Assembly: GCA_002342415.1 (NCBI GenBank)
Contig: DDPY01000015.1
Location: forward strand, 62,001-126,000
DNA: 64,000 nt
Direction of reading: 5' to 3'
From: Prevotella sp. UBA2456
Lineage (GTDB): Bacteria; Bacteroidota; Bacteroidia; Bacteroidales; Bacteroidaceae
In this document: positions 9,654 through 17,284 of the stretch, piece by piece
Position numbering within the stretch: position 1 is the first letter of the stretch
Layout of the letters: every line of letters begins with the position of its first letter
Program-made: the position numbers and the translations under genes
The notes under the pieces: model-generated
The model's input: only the letters and a program-made list of their open reading frames with translations
The model's database searches: none
Told to the model about the DNA's origin: nothing

Positions 9654-11174
9654 ATGAAACTGAATAAGATATTTAATACTTTGTCTCTTGCAGCTGTGGC
9701 GCTTCTCGCCACAGCCTGCAACGACACGGATGCACAATACAGCATCCCTGACGTGGCTGCACCGCAATTCAAGAATGCCGCCCTGACGGAGGAGAAGCCC
9801 ATCTTCTTTGGCGAGACCACCATCAAGGTTACATTCGACAGAAACATCAACTTCGCCACCAAGAATACCGACCAGATCACCGTCAACGGTGCAGCCGCAG
9901 ACAAGGCCATCGTCTATGGTGCCGACTCGGTACTTACCGTGACAAAGAACATAGATTTCTGCAACACGATTACCCTGCACATCCCTGCCGGACTGATTAC
10001 CAACGGACAAGGGAAGGCTTACACGGAGGATATCGATGCCACGTTTACGGTGGCTGCCTTGCCCAGCAACAATGCAACAGCCGTCACGCAGATGCTGGGC
10101 TGGGGCTGGAACTTAGGCAACCACTTCGACACCTCCGGCGATGCCATCAGTCAGGGCTGGGGCTACTGGGATCAGGTAGGCATTCTGACCGACGCTCCCT
10201 TCCAGAAGCTGGCCTCTGTCGGTGCCAAGACTGTTCGTATACCGACTACCTGGACTGACCACATGGACGAGAACTATACCATCAATGCCGACTACCTGAA
10301 CGAGGTGGCAGGCTGTGTAGACAAGGCTATTGCCGCTGGTCTGAACGTTATCCTGAACACCCATCACGACTCGTTCGAGACCGATCTGGGCAATGCAGCC
10401 AAGGACGAGAATGCCTACAAGAAGGACTCTACCATCATTGTCCGCCTGTGGGATCAGGTGGCTACCAAGTTCGCCGGCTATAGCGACAAGCTCATCTTCG
10501 AGACCTTTAACGAGATACATGCTGACGACAACTGGAACAGTGCCTCCGACACCGAGTACACGCTGCTGAACCAGTGGAACCAGTGGGCTGTGGATGCCAT
10601 CCGCAAGACCAACCCCACCCGCTGGATTGGTGTGGCCGGCTATGCTGCCAACATCGACATGACCATCGACCACTTTGTACTGCCTACCGATCCTGCCAAC
10701 AAGCTCATCGTGGCCGTACACTGCTACGATCCCTACAACTTCTGCACACAGCCTTATGCTTCTGGCGACCTGGCTCCCATGTGGGGACACACGAACGATG
10801 CTTCCGGCGCTGAGGAGTTAGCCGTCATCAACCAACTCTACAAGTTGCGCAAAGCCTACATCGACAACAATATACCCTGCTACTTAGGCGAATATGGCTG
10901 CGTGTGGAGAAAGACCGACGCAGAGAATGCTTTCCGTGCCTACTATCTGGAGTTCTTCTGCCGCGCAGCCAATCTGGCCGGTATTCCCATGTTCATCTGG
11001 GACAACAACTCCAAGAGCCAGGACGGCGAGAGTTTCGGATACATCGACCACGCCGACGGCAGCTGGCTGAACGATAGCGAGACTATGGTACCCACCATGA
11101 TCAAGGCTTGCACCAGCACAGACAGTTCCTATAGTCTTCAGACCATTTGGAACAAGGCTCCCGCTGCATATTAA
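9654..11174 (+). CDS. GH5 family endo-glucanase/mannanase lipoprotein
   Basis: 506 aa. Lipobox ATAC, then a BIg_5-like Ig domain (about residues 30-135), then a GH5 catalytic barrel. Recognisable GH5 strands are GWGWNLGNHFDT, VRIPTTW, NTHHD, FETFNEIH with the acid/base Glu287, and YLGEYG with the nucleophile Glu413. The GWNLGN/IPTTW/HHD pattern looks like subfamily 4 (endo-beta-1,4-glucanase or glucomannan/xyloglucan activity), but subfamily is not certain by eye. In a mannan locus it would cut glucosyl-containing glucomannan. It is followed by a strong hairpin at 11196-11234. Confidence 0.85.
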   Translation: MKLNKIFNTLSLAAVALLATACNDTDAQYSIPDVAAPQFKNAALTEEKPIFFGETTIKVTFDRNINFATKNTDQITVNGAAADKAIVYGADSVLTVTKNIDFCNTITLHIPAGLITNGQGKAYTEDIDATFTVAALPSNNATAVTQMLGWGWNLGNHFDTSGDAISQGWGYWDQVGILTDAPFQKLASVGAKTVRIPTTWTDHMDENYTINADYLNEVAGCVDKAIAAGLNVILNTHHDSFETDLGNAAKDENAYKKDSTIIVRLWDQVATKFAGYSDKLIFETFNEIHADDNWNSASDTEYTLLNQWNQWAVDAIRKTNPTRWIGVAGYAANIDMTIDHFVLPTDPANKLIVAVHCYDPYNFCTQPYASGDLAPMWGHTNDASGAEELAVINQLYKLRKAYIDNNIPCYLGEYGCVWRKTDAENAFRAYYLEFFCRAANLAGIPMFIWDNNSKSQDGESFGYIDHADGSWLNDSETMVPTMIKACTSTDSSYSLQTIWNKAPAAY

Positions 11175-11195
11175 GCAAATCAATGAATAGCTATC

Positions 11196-11234
11196 ATAGG
11201 GAAGGCAGGCCCACACAGAGCCTGCCTTCCTTAT
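11196..11234 (+). terminator. Strong hairpin between the GH5 and first GH26 genes
   Basis: The left arm (11196-11210) pairs with 11220-11234 over 15 bp with a single G-U pair and a 9-nt loop. The tract after it is only moderately T-rich (TTATATAAAACCGTTTTT). It lies 22 nt after the GH5 stop and 20 nt before the GH26 ATG. It may partly terminate or process the operon transcript, giving less mRNA for the two GH26 genes. Confidence 0.65.
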
Positions 11235-11254
11235 ATAAAACCGTTTTTAATCGC

Positions 11255-12712
11255 ATGAAAGCAATTTATGCCATCTTTTTAGCAGCTTTCCTTATCATGG
11301 CTTGCAGTAGTGGAACGAGTGAGGAGAAACCGCCCGTAGTTCCACCATCCCCCACTCCAACTGCCACCATCACACTGGAAAAGCAATCTATCAGCAATGG
11401 CGAAGTGGTAGATGCCTCGACGACCCATCTATTGACACTGACCTATAATGTGAATGTCATTGTGAACAGTAGCTATAGTATCACATTAAACGGCAACCGC
11501 CTCATGGCTCAAGGCAAGGAGAACACAGTAGAGATACCCCTTGGTCTACAAGCAGGCAAGGAATATACACTTCTGGTGGCAGAAGGTGCTGTCATTGCAG
11601 CCAGCGACCCAAGCGCCAAAGCACCAGCACTCACACTGACATTCAAAACCACGGCCAAGGAAGAGCCAGAGGATACATATACCATTCCAACGGAACCAGT
11701 CACGGCATCGGCCGAGAGTGCCAAGAAACTATACGCCTATCTGTTGAGCCAATACGGACAGAAAACCATATCCAGCGTAATGGCAGATGTCAACTGGAAT
11801 ACCATTTGTGCAGAGAAAGTATTCGCACTGACTGGCCGCTATCCGGCCATGAACTGCTACGACTTCATCCATATCTGCTACTCTGCTCCCAACAGCTGGA
11901 TTAATTACGAAGACATCACACCTGTCACGGACTGGGTCAATGCCGGTGGACTGGTACAGCTGATGTGGCACTTCAACGTTCCTAAGAACGAGGGGGCAAC
12001 AGACTATGCCTTCTATACGGACGGCAACAACTTCAAGCCTTCACATGCCCTCGTCAGCGGCACTTGGGAAAACAAGTGGTTCTACGAACAGATGGACAGG
12101 GTCATCAGCGTACTGCTCAAGTTGCAAGATGCAGGTATCGCTGCCACCTGGCGCCCCTTCCACGAGGCGGCGGGCAATGCTACTGCCCGACAGCAGGCCG
12201 GTTGGACCAAAGCTTGGTTTTGGTGGGGCATTGAAGGAGCAGAGGTGTATAAGCGCTTATGGCGTGCTATGTTCGACTACTTCCAGCAGAAGGGTATTCA
12301 TAACCTCATCTGGGTATGGACCACTCAGAACTATAACGGCAATAGCAACAACTATTATCAGGACTCCAGCTGGTATCCCGGTGACCAGTATGTAGACATT
12401 GTCGCCCGCGACCTCTATGGCTGCAATGCTACTCAGAACAAACAGGAGTTCACTGAGATTCAGAGTCGCTATCCAACCAAGATGGTGGCTTTAGGTGAGT
12501 GTGGTAACAACTATGATGAGAACCAAAAGTTGATAACGGAGGCCGCTCTCATGTCTGACACGTGGACTTTAGGTGCCCTGTGGAGCCACTTCATGGTGTG
12601 GTGCACGAAGGAACAGAACGCCACGATGACCATGTGCAGCGATAACTGGTGGAAGGATGCTATGAACAATGCGAATGTAATCACACGTGATCAATTACCA
12701 AATTTAAAATAA
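11255..12712 (+). CDS. GH26 endo-beta-1,4-mannanase lipoprotein with N-terminal Ig domain
   Basis: 485 aa from the ATG at 11255, chosen because it gives a good lipoprotein signal (LIMAC). The frame is open further upstream to 11147, but that extension overlaps the GH5 stop and the hairpin. Residues about 40-140 form a BIg_5-like Ig domain. The GH26 barrel follows, with WRPFHEAAG (acid/base Glu304), the WFWWG substrate-binding Trp cluster, and ALGECGN (nucleophile Glu415). GH26 enzymes are mainly endo-mannanases. The lipid anchor suggests it acts on the surface or in the periplasm, supplying mannooligosaccharides to the SusCD pair. Confidence 0.88.
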   Translation: MKAIYAIFLAAFLIMACSSGTSEEKPPVVPPSPTPTATITLEKQSISNGEVVDASTTHLLTLTYNVNVIVNSSYSITLNGNRLMAQGKENTVEIPLGLQAGKEYTLLVAEGAVIAASDPSAKAPALTLTFKTTAKEEPEDTYTIPTEPVTASAESAKKLYAYLLSQYGQKTISSVMADVNWNTICAEKVFALTGRYPAMNCYDFIHICYSAPNSWINYEDITPVTDWVNAGGLVQLMWHFNVPKNEGATDYAFYTDGNNFKPSHALVSGTWENKWFYEQMDRVISVLLKLQDAGIAATWRPFHEAAGNATARQQAGWTKAWFWWGIEGAEVYKRLWRAMFDYFQQKGIHNLIWVWTTQNYNGNSNNYYQDSSWYPGDQYVDIVARDLYGCNATQNKQEFTEIQSRYPTKMVALGECGNNYDENQKLITEAALMSDTWTLGALWSHFMVWCTKEQNATMTMCSDNWWKDAMNNANVITRDQLPNLK

Positions 12713-12716
12713 ACGC

Positions 12717-13895
12717 ATGAAGAAAATACTTTTGTTGGCAACAGCAGCACTTCTGACCGCTGCCTGTGGCAATAACGAAAAGAAAGCAGACGACCCGCTG
12801 GCCGACAGCGGACGCACTCAGCGAACGGAGAACTTGTTGGAAAACCTCAAAGCGATAGGCGACAGTACAGTGTATCTGTTCGGCCATCACGACGACACGG
12901 TCTATGGTATTGGCTGGGAGGCAGACTACAGCAACGACTCTACCATTCACCAACGTTCTGACGTGAAGAGCGTCTGCAACGACTACCCCGCCCTACTGAG
13001 CTTCGACCTGGGACATATTGAGTTAGGCGACTCGCTGAATCTGGACGGTGTACCTTTCCAGCGTATCCGTCAGGAAATCATTGCCCACTATGACCGTGGT
13101 GGAATGATTACCCTCAGCTGGCACGTCAACAATCCCCTCAGTGGCGGCACATCGTGGGTGGCAGACTCGCTGAAGGAGGTAGAGACCAAGACCGTGGCCA
13201 GCATTCTGGAGGGCGGCGAGAAGCATGAGCTGTTTCTCTCGTGGCTCGACAAGGTGGCCGAGTTCCTCAATTCATTAGAGACTCCCTACGGGGTGAGGGT
13301 GCCCGTATTGTTCCGCCCCTGGCACGAGCATACGGGTTCGTGGTTCTGGTGGGGTCAGGAGCACTGCACGGCCGACCAATACAAAGCACTCTGGAAGCTC
13401 ACCTGCGAACGTCTGAAGGACAAGGGAGTAGTGAATGTGCTTTATGCCTACTCGCCCGGCACGGAGGCCGACGGTGACGAAACGAAGTATATGGAGCGCT
13501 ATCCGGGCGACGACATCATAGACCTATTGGGTTTAGACTGCTACTGCTTTGCACCAGAGGCTGACACGACACAGATTGCCCACTATGCTGCTACGCTGGA
13601 CAAGAACCTTGGAATGGTATGCCGAATAGCCAAACAGCACGGAAAGGCTGCAGCCGCAACGGAGACGGGCTATGAGTGTCTGAAGGCGCAGGACTGGTGG
13701 ACCAAGACTTTGGCTCCGGTGCTGGAACGTCATCCCCTCAGCTATGTGCTCGTATGGCGCAACGCCCACAACCGTCCGAACCACTACTTTGCCCCCTACC
13801 CCGGCCAGCAAACGGTGTCCGACTTCATACAATTCTACAACCAGAAGCCGACACTGTTCCTCAAAGACGTAAACGGGCTTTACTTGAAAAAATAA
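12717..13895 (+). CDS. GH26 beta-mannanase lipoprotein
   Basis: 392 aa. Lipobox TAAC, no Ig domain, so it is nearly all catalytic. Characteristic GH26 motifs: FGHHDDTVYG near the N terminus, SFDLGHIELG, SWHVNNP, FRPWHEHTGSWFWWG with acid/base Glu204, and ATETGYE with nucleophile Glu316. It starts 4 bp after the preceding GH26 stop. The two GH26 proteins are clearly different, so they may differ in location or in endo versus mannobiose-releasing behaviour (inference). Its stop is followed by the 22-bp repeat array at 13910. Confidence 0.9.
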   Translation: MKKILLLATAALLTAACGNNEKKADDPLADSGRTQRTENLLENLKAIGDSTVYLFGHHDDTVYGIGWEADYSNDSTIHQRSDVKSVCNDYPALLSFDLGHIELGDSLNLDGVPFQRIRQEIIAHYDRGGMITLSWHVNNPLSGGTSWVADSLKEVETKTVASILEGGEKHELFLSWLDKVAEFLNSLETPYGVRVPVLFRPWHEHTGSWFWWGQEHCTADQYKALWKLTCERLKDKGVVNVLYAYSPGTEADGDETKYMERYPGDDIIDLLGLDCYCFAPEADTTQIAHYAATLDKNLGMVCRIAKQHGKAAAATETGYECLKAQDWWTKTLAPVLERHPLSYVLVWRNAHNRPNHYFAPYPGQQTVSDFIQFYNQKPTLFLKDVNGLYLKK

Positions 13896-13909
13896 GACAC
13901 AAAAAAATT

Positions 13910-13994
13910 GAGTTGACTCAAATTATCCGTTGAGTTAACTCAAAACACGAAATGAGTTAACTCGATTCATCCATCGAGTTAACTCACTTTTTTA
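13910..13994. repeat. 22-bp array of GAGTTAACTC palindromes, 4 copies
   Basis: Copies start at 13910 (GAGTTGACTC), 13932, 13954 and 13976 (all GAGTTAACTC), exactly 22 bp apart. The array fills the gap between two convergent genes. The same core and period recur at 54433-54490. The 12-bp linkers are only loosely conserved. Confidence 0.9.
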
Positions 13995-13999
13995 CCCGA

Positions 14000-15322
14000 T
14001 TATTCCACCATGCCAGAATTTTTAACACCCATGTACTTAACAGCATCGCTGATGACCTGAAGTGTCGACTTGTCGGTGGCGAAGACCGAGTTCAATCCCT
14101 GTGCCTCCTGGGCGGGATCGTTGGTATAGTCGTCGCCAGGCTGCCACTGGATATGCTGCGGATTGGCAAAGCCTCCCCATCCCCAGAAGTTGCAACCGGC
14201 AAAACGGCCCCCCTTGGAAGCATGGTCGGATACGGCATTGAAGACCTGACGATAGTAGATGTCGCGCCATTCCGTAGTGCTCTTCTTGTCGTAAGAGAAC
14301 TCATCGCGCGGGAATCCGAACTCCTCCATCACCAAGGGCTTCACCAGCGAGTCGCAGACGGCCAGATGCTGACCGATATAGTCCATCGTGTTCTTCAAGG
14401 CCACCTGCAGCGTCGAGTCGTTCTGCATTTCCTTGCCCTCAGGATTGCGCAGCCAGCCCCAGTTGAAGGGCCACAGGTGTATGTTGCAGTAGTCGATGTT
14501 CTTGTCGGCACAGATGCGTGTCCAGGAACCGAGGTCATTCTCACAGCCCCACGAGCCCTCACTGCCTACAGAGATCAGGTGGTTCTTGTCCAGCGAACGG
14601 ATGAGTGCCGAAGCCTCGGCGAGCCACTTCTCGAAGGCCGGCAGGGCATCCTTCGAGAAGGCACGCGGCTCGTTGCCTATCTGCCACGACATGATGGCTG
14701 GGTCGTCGGTATATTTCAGTCCCGTATAGCGGTTGGTGCGGCCGATGATAAAGCGCACATAGTCATAGAACAGCTGATGCGCCTTCTCGTTGGTGGCAAA
14801 CTTTGTCATGGCCTCCATGAATGCCGGGTAGCCCACTTCGTCGGGGCGAGGCTGCTTGCCCAGTCCGGCATGCTCCAGATAGAAGCCATAGCCCCCACTC
14901 CATTCCCACGAGTTGTTCAGATAGAGCACGGCCACCATCTTGCGCTTGCCCATCTCCATCAGCAGATAGTCCAGTCCGGCCAGTATCGTGTCGTTATACA
15001 CGCCGGGCTTCACTTGCAGCGTAGGTTCCACCTTCGTCTTTACACCCCGCTCACCGTCGCTGCCGACCAGGATGCGCAGGTTGTCGATGCCCATACGCTT
15101 CATCTCGTCCAGCTCTTTTACCAGCCGTTCGCGGTTGCCCCCCTGCCCTTCCGAGCCGAGGATGGCACCATACCAGAAGTTGGTTCCCACGTAATAATAA
15201 GGTTTGTCACCGCGCACGAAGTGGCCATTCTCCACCCGCACGAAATCAGTCAGCTCCTGTTGTTTCTGCTGGCATCCGGCCATCATAGCCACGACTGCCA
15301 CAAGTAGTAATAGTTTTTTCAT
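14000..15322 (-). CDS. GH5 subfamily 7-type endo-beta-mannanase lipoprotein
   Basis: 440 aa from the ATG at 15322, which gives a lipoprotein signal ending MMAGC; an upstream extension to 15424 would overlap the kinase gene. The catalytic barrel shows the features of GH5_7 mannanases: GTNFWYGAILGS near the N terminus, DNLRILVGSDGE, WQIGNEPR with acid/base Glu218, NIHLWPFNWGW, and VMEEFGFPRDEF with nucleophile Glu334. It lies 13 bp downstream of the sensor-kinase-like gene on the same strand, so the two are probably cotranscribed. It converges on the main mannan operon, adding a fourth endo-acting enzyme to the locus. Confidence 0.88.
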   Translation of the reverse strand: MKKLLLLVAVVAMMAGCQQKQQELTDFVRVENGHFVRGDKPYYYVGTNFWYGAILGSEGQGGNRERLVKELDEMKRMGIDNLRILVGSDGERGVKTKVEPTLQVKPGVYNDTILAGLDYLLMEMGKRKMVAVLYLNNSWEWSGGYGFYLEHAGLGKQPRPDEVGYPAFMEAMTKFATNEKAHQLFYDYVRFIIGRTNRYTGLKYTDDPAIMSWQIGNEPRAFSKDALPAFEKWLAEASALIRSLDKNHLISVGSEGSWGCENDLGSWTRICADKNIDYCNIHLWPFNWGWLRNPEGKEMQNDSTLQVALKNTMDYIGQHLAVCDSLVKPLVMEEFGFPRDEFSYDKKSTTEWRDIYYRQVFNAVSDHASKGGRFAGCNFWGWGGFANPQHIQWQPGDDYTNDPAQEAQGLNSVFATDKSTLQVISDAVKYMGVKNSGMVE

Positions 15323-15335
15323 TTTTCCATATAGT

Positions 15336-17129
15336 TTAAGAGTCTTGCTGTTTTTGCATTTTCGGCAATTCAAAGATGAAGCGCGAGCCCTCGGTATATT
15401 CCGCATCCAGCCATATCCTGCCATGAAGCAGTTTCACAATAGCCTGACAAATGGTAAGTCCCAAGCCCTGTAGCTTCACATTGTCGCCCATCTCGCGGAA
15501 AGTATCGAAGACATGAGGCTTACGGTCCTCGGGAATGCCCCTTCCGGTATCCGTCACACTGGTGCGCACCATGTCGCCACACTCTACACAGGAAAGCGTG
15601 ATGACACCTTGGTCCGTATATTGTATCGCATTCTGGAGCAGATGCTTCAACAGCGATTCCATAGCCTCCAAATTAGTTTGTACCGTATAGTCGTCGGGCA
15701 GGTCAGATTCATAGAGCATCCTCACCCCGGGTTTACATAACGGACGCATGGAGTCCACCATGTGGCGGCAAAGATGATTCGGCGACATCGTATAGTCGAT
15801 GGGCAGCGACTTCTTGCTTTCAAAAAGCGAGAGCTCGCCCAGTTCGTCAATCAACTTCTTGATACGCTTCGAGTTGTCCTTAATATGCTTTCGCAGTACC
15901 TCGCGCTCCTCGGGCTGCAGATGATAGTCACCGCTGCTCAGTATGTCGGACAAGCCCTCAATGGGGTTCATCGGTGCACGCAGTTCGTCGGTAATATGGG
16001 TAATAAACTCATTCTTCATGTCGAAAGCCTTCACCGCCTTGTCGCGTGCCTCACCGAGGCGGACGTTTTCCTTCTCCAGCCGCTTAATACGCTGGTGGTG
16101 CTGCCAGAGCACAAGGGCGAGGATGATAATGATGGCCCCGATAAGCGTATAGATGAACAGATATTTCCACTGGGCCTTCTCGTTTTCCAGCACTTTCTGT
16201 TCCAGTTTCAACCGCTCGTTGTTCATCTGCACATAGCAGCTGGCAACCACATTACCATGGGAGACAAGCACGATGGAGTCATTGATAGCCTTGAACTTGG
16301 CCATATATTCATAGGCCTTGTCATTATCGCCCATGCGGTGGTAGATGACAGCCATTCGCTCTGCACGTTTCTCAGGAGAGAGGTCTTTACAAAGCTGCAA
16401 AGCCCGCTCGTAGTTGCCGTTCATAATCTCATGGTTCACCTCTACCACAGGCTCAATAGTGCCGATGCCGTCAGACTCCTTCAGGGCCTGCAGCTCCCCG
16501 TAAATGCTGTCGTAGAGTTCCTTGTTGCTCTTATTGAATGCAAACTGACTCAGCCGGAACAGCGCCCTGCCTTTGTGGATTGGCGCCACATTAGGCTCAG
16601 CCAAGATTTGACGGGCATACTTCAGACCCGCCTTCTGGTCCTTGCGGTGGTTGGCTATCTTCATCAGTTCCTGCAGGTCGTCACCGGCACTCTCACCGGG
16701 AAAATACTTGTGACGGAAATCAACGGCAGCCAGGAATTTCGCCTCTGCGTCTTGGTAGTCCTGCTTCTGGAGCGCATTCACGGCCCTGACATGCAGTACG
16801 ACATAGTTGCCCCAGAAGCTGTTCTTGTCTTCCGCATAGTCGGCAATATTGTCCGCTATCTCCTCTGCCAGCATGTAGTTCTGATGTGCAGCCTCGTAAG
16901 TGGACTGGTTTCCCCAGGCTGTATAGAACAAGCGCTCATCACCTTTCTTCAGGCATTCGGACTTCAACTTTTCTGTGACCTCCGTAAAGCGGTCCTTGTC
17001 GTTTGTACTGATTAGTTTCAACATTTCCGCCTGCAGCTTCATCATGTGTAGATTGTCCTTAGCCATGACAGACAGGCTCAGCAGGCAGAATAAGATGATT
17101 CCAATCATTCTCATTGTTCGCATCATCAT
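15336..17129 (-). CDS. TPR-sensor histidine-kinase-like protein lacking the phospho-accepting His
   Basis: 597 aa from the ATG at 17129, chosen for its signal-peptide-like start; upstream codons to 17270 have no credible start. Order: signal peptide, periplasmic TPR-like helical repeats (about 25-310), one membrane span (323-342), coiled coil, HisKA-like region, HATPase domain. The ATPase keeps its N box (Asn500), G1 (DTGRGIP, from Asp527) and G2 (GLGLTICQAI). The H box reads FITHITDELRAPMNP: Asp381 (codon GAC, 15987-15989) stands where SHELR has His. No receiver or DNA-binding domain follows. It is upstream of, and probably cotranscribed with, the GH5 mannanase, so it is a candidate regulator of mannan use. 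Whether His378, three residues earlier, can replace the missing His is unknown. Confidence 0.85.
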   Translation of the reverse strand: MMMRTMRMIGIILFCLLSLSVMAKDNLHMMKLQAEMLKLISTNDKDRFTEVTEKLKSECLKKGDERLFYTAWGNQSTYEAAHQNYMLAEEIADNIADYAEDKNSFWGNYVVLHVRAVNALQKQDYQDAEAKFLAAVDFRHKYFPGESAGDDLQELMKIANHRKDQKAGLKYARQILAEPNVAPIHKGRALFRLSQFAFNKSNKELYDSIYGELQALKESDGIGTIEPVVEVNHEIMNGNYERALQLCKDLSPEKRAERMAVIYHRMGDNDKAYEYMAKFKAINDSIVLVSHGNVVASCYVQMNNERLKLEQKVLENEKAQWKYLFIYTLIGAIIIILALVLWQHHQRIKRLEKENVRLGEARDKAVKAFDMKNEFITHITDELRAPMNPIEGLSDILSSGDYHLQPEEREVLRKHIKDNSKRIKKLIDELGELSLFESKKSLPIDYTMSPNHLCRHMVDSMRPLCKPGVRMLYESDLPDDYTVQTNLEAMESLLKHLLQNAIQYTDQGVITLSCVECGDMVRTSVTDTGRGIPEDRKPHVFDTFREMGDNVKLQGLGLTICQAIVKLLHGRIWLDAEYTEGSRFIFELPKMQKQQDS

Positions 17130-17174
17130 GGTGTATTTTTTCTGATAATTAGTAAAAGTTATGTAAATCACCTG

Positions 17175-17182
17175 CAAAGTTA
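17175..17182 (-). promoter_or_regulatory. -7 box for the TPR kinase-like gene
   Basis: TAACTTTG on the minus strand, about 46 nt before the ATG at 17129. A second minus-strand match, TATCTTTG at 17235-17228, could be an additional upstream start. No clear -33 box. Confidence 0.5.
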
Positions 17183-17256
17183 CAATTTTTTTGTCATTTC
17201 CATTGCTTCGCTTAGAAAATTTATGCACAAAGATATAAAAAATAAAAGAATATTCG

Positions 17257-17264
17257 TACCTTTG
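17257..17264 (+). promoter_or_regulatory. -7 box for the dsbD-like gene
   Basis: TACCTTTG on the plus strand, 20 nt before the ATG, implying a very short leader. Confidence 0.6.
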
Positions 17265-17284
17265 TGTCATAAAGTTCGAAAAAA

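Noticed and set aside
13910..13994. A CRISPR-like array
   Set aside because: Repeats are only 10 bp with 12-bp linkers that are similar to each other, 3-4 copies, and no cas gene is present; this is a tandem repeat.
14153..15307. A 384-codon plus-strand frame opposite the GH5 mannanase
   Set aside because: It lies wholly antisense to a gene with clear catalytic motifs, has no promoter, and its composition is that of a shadow frame.
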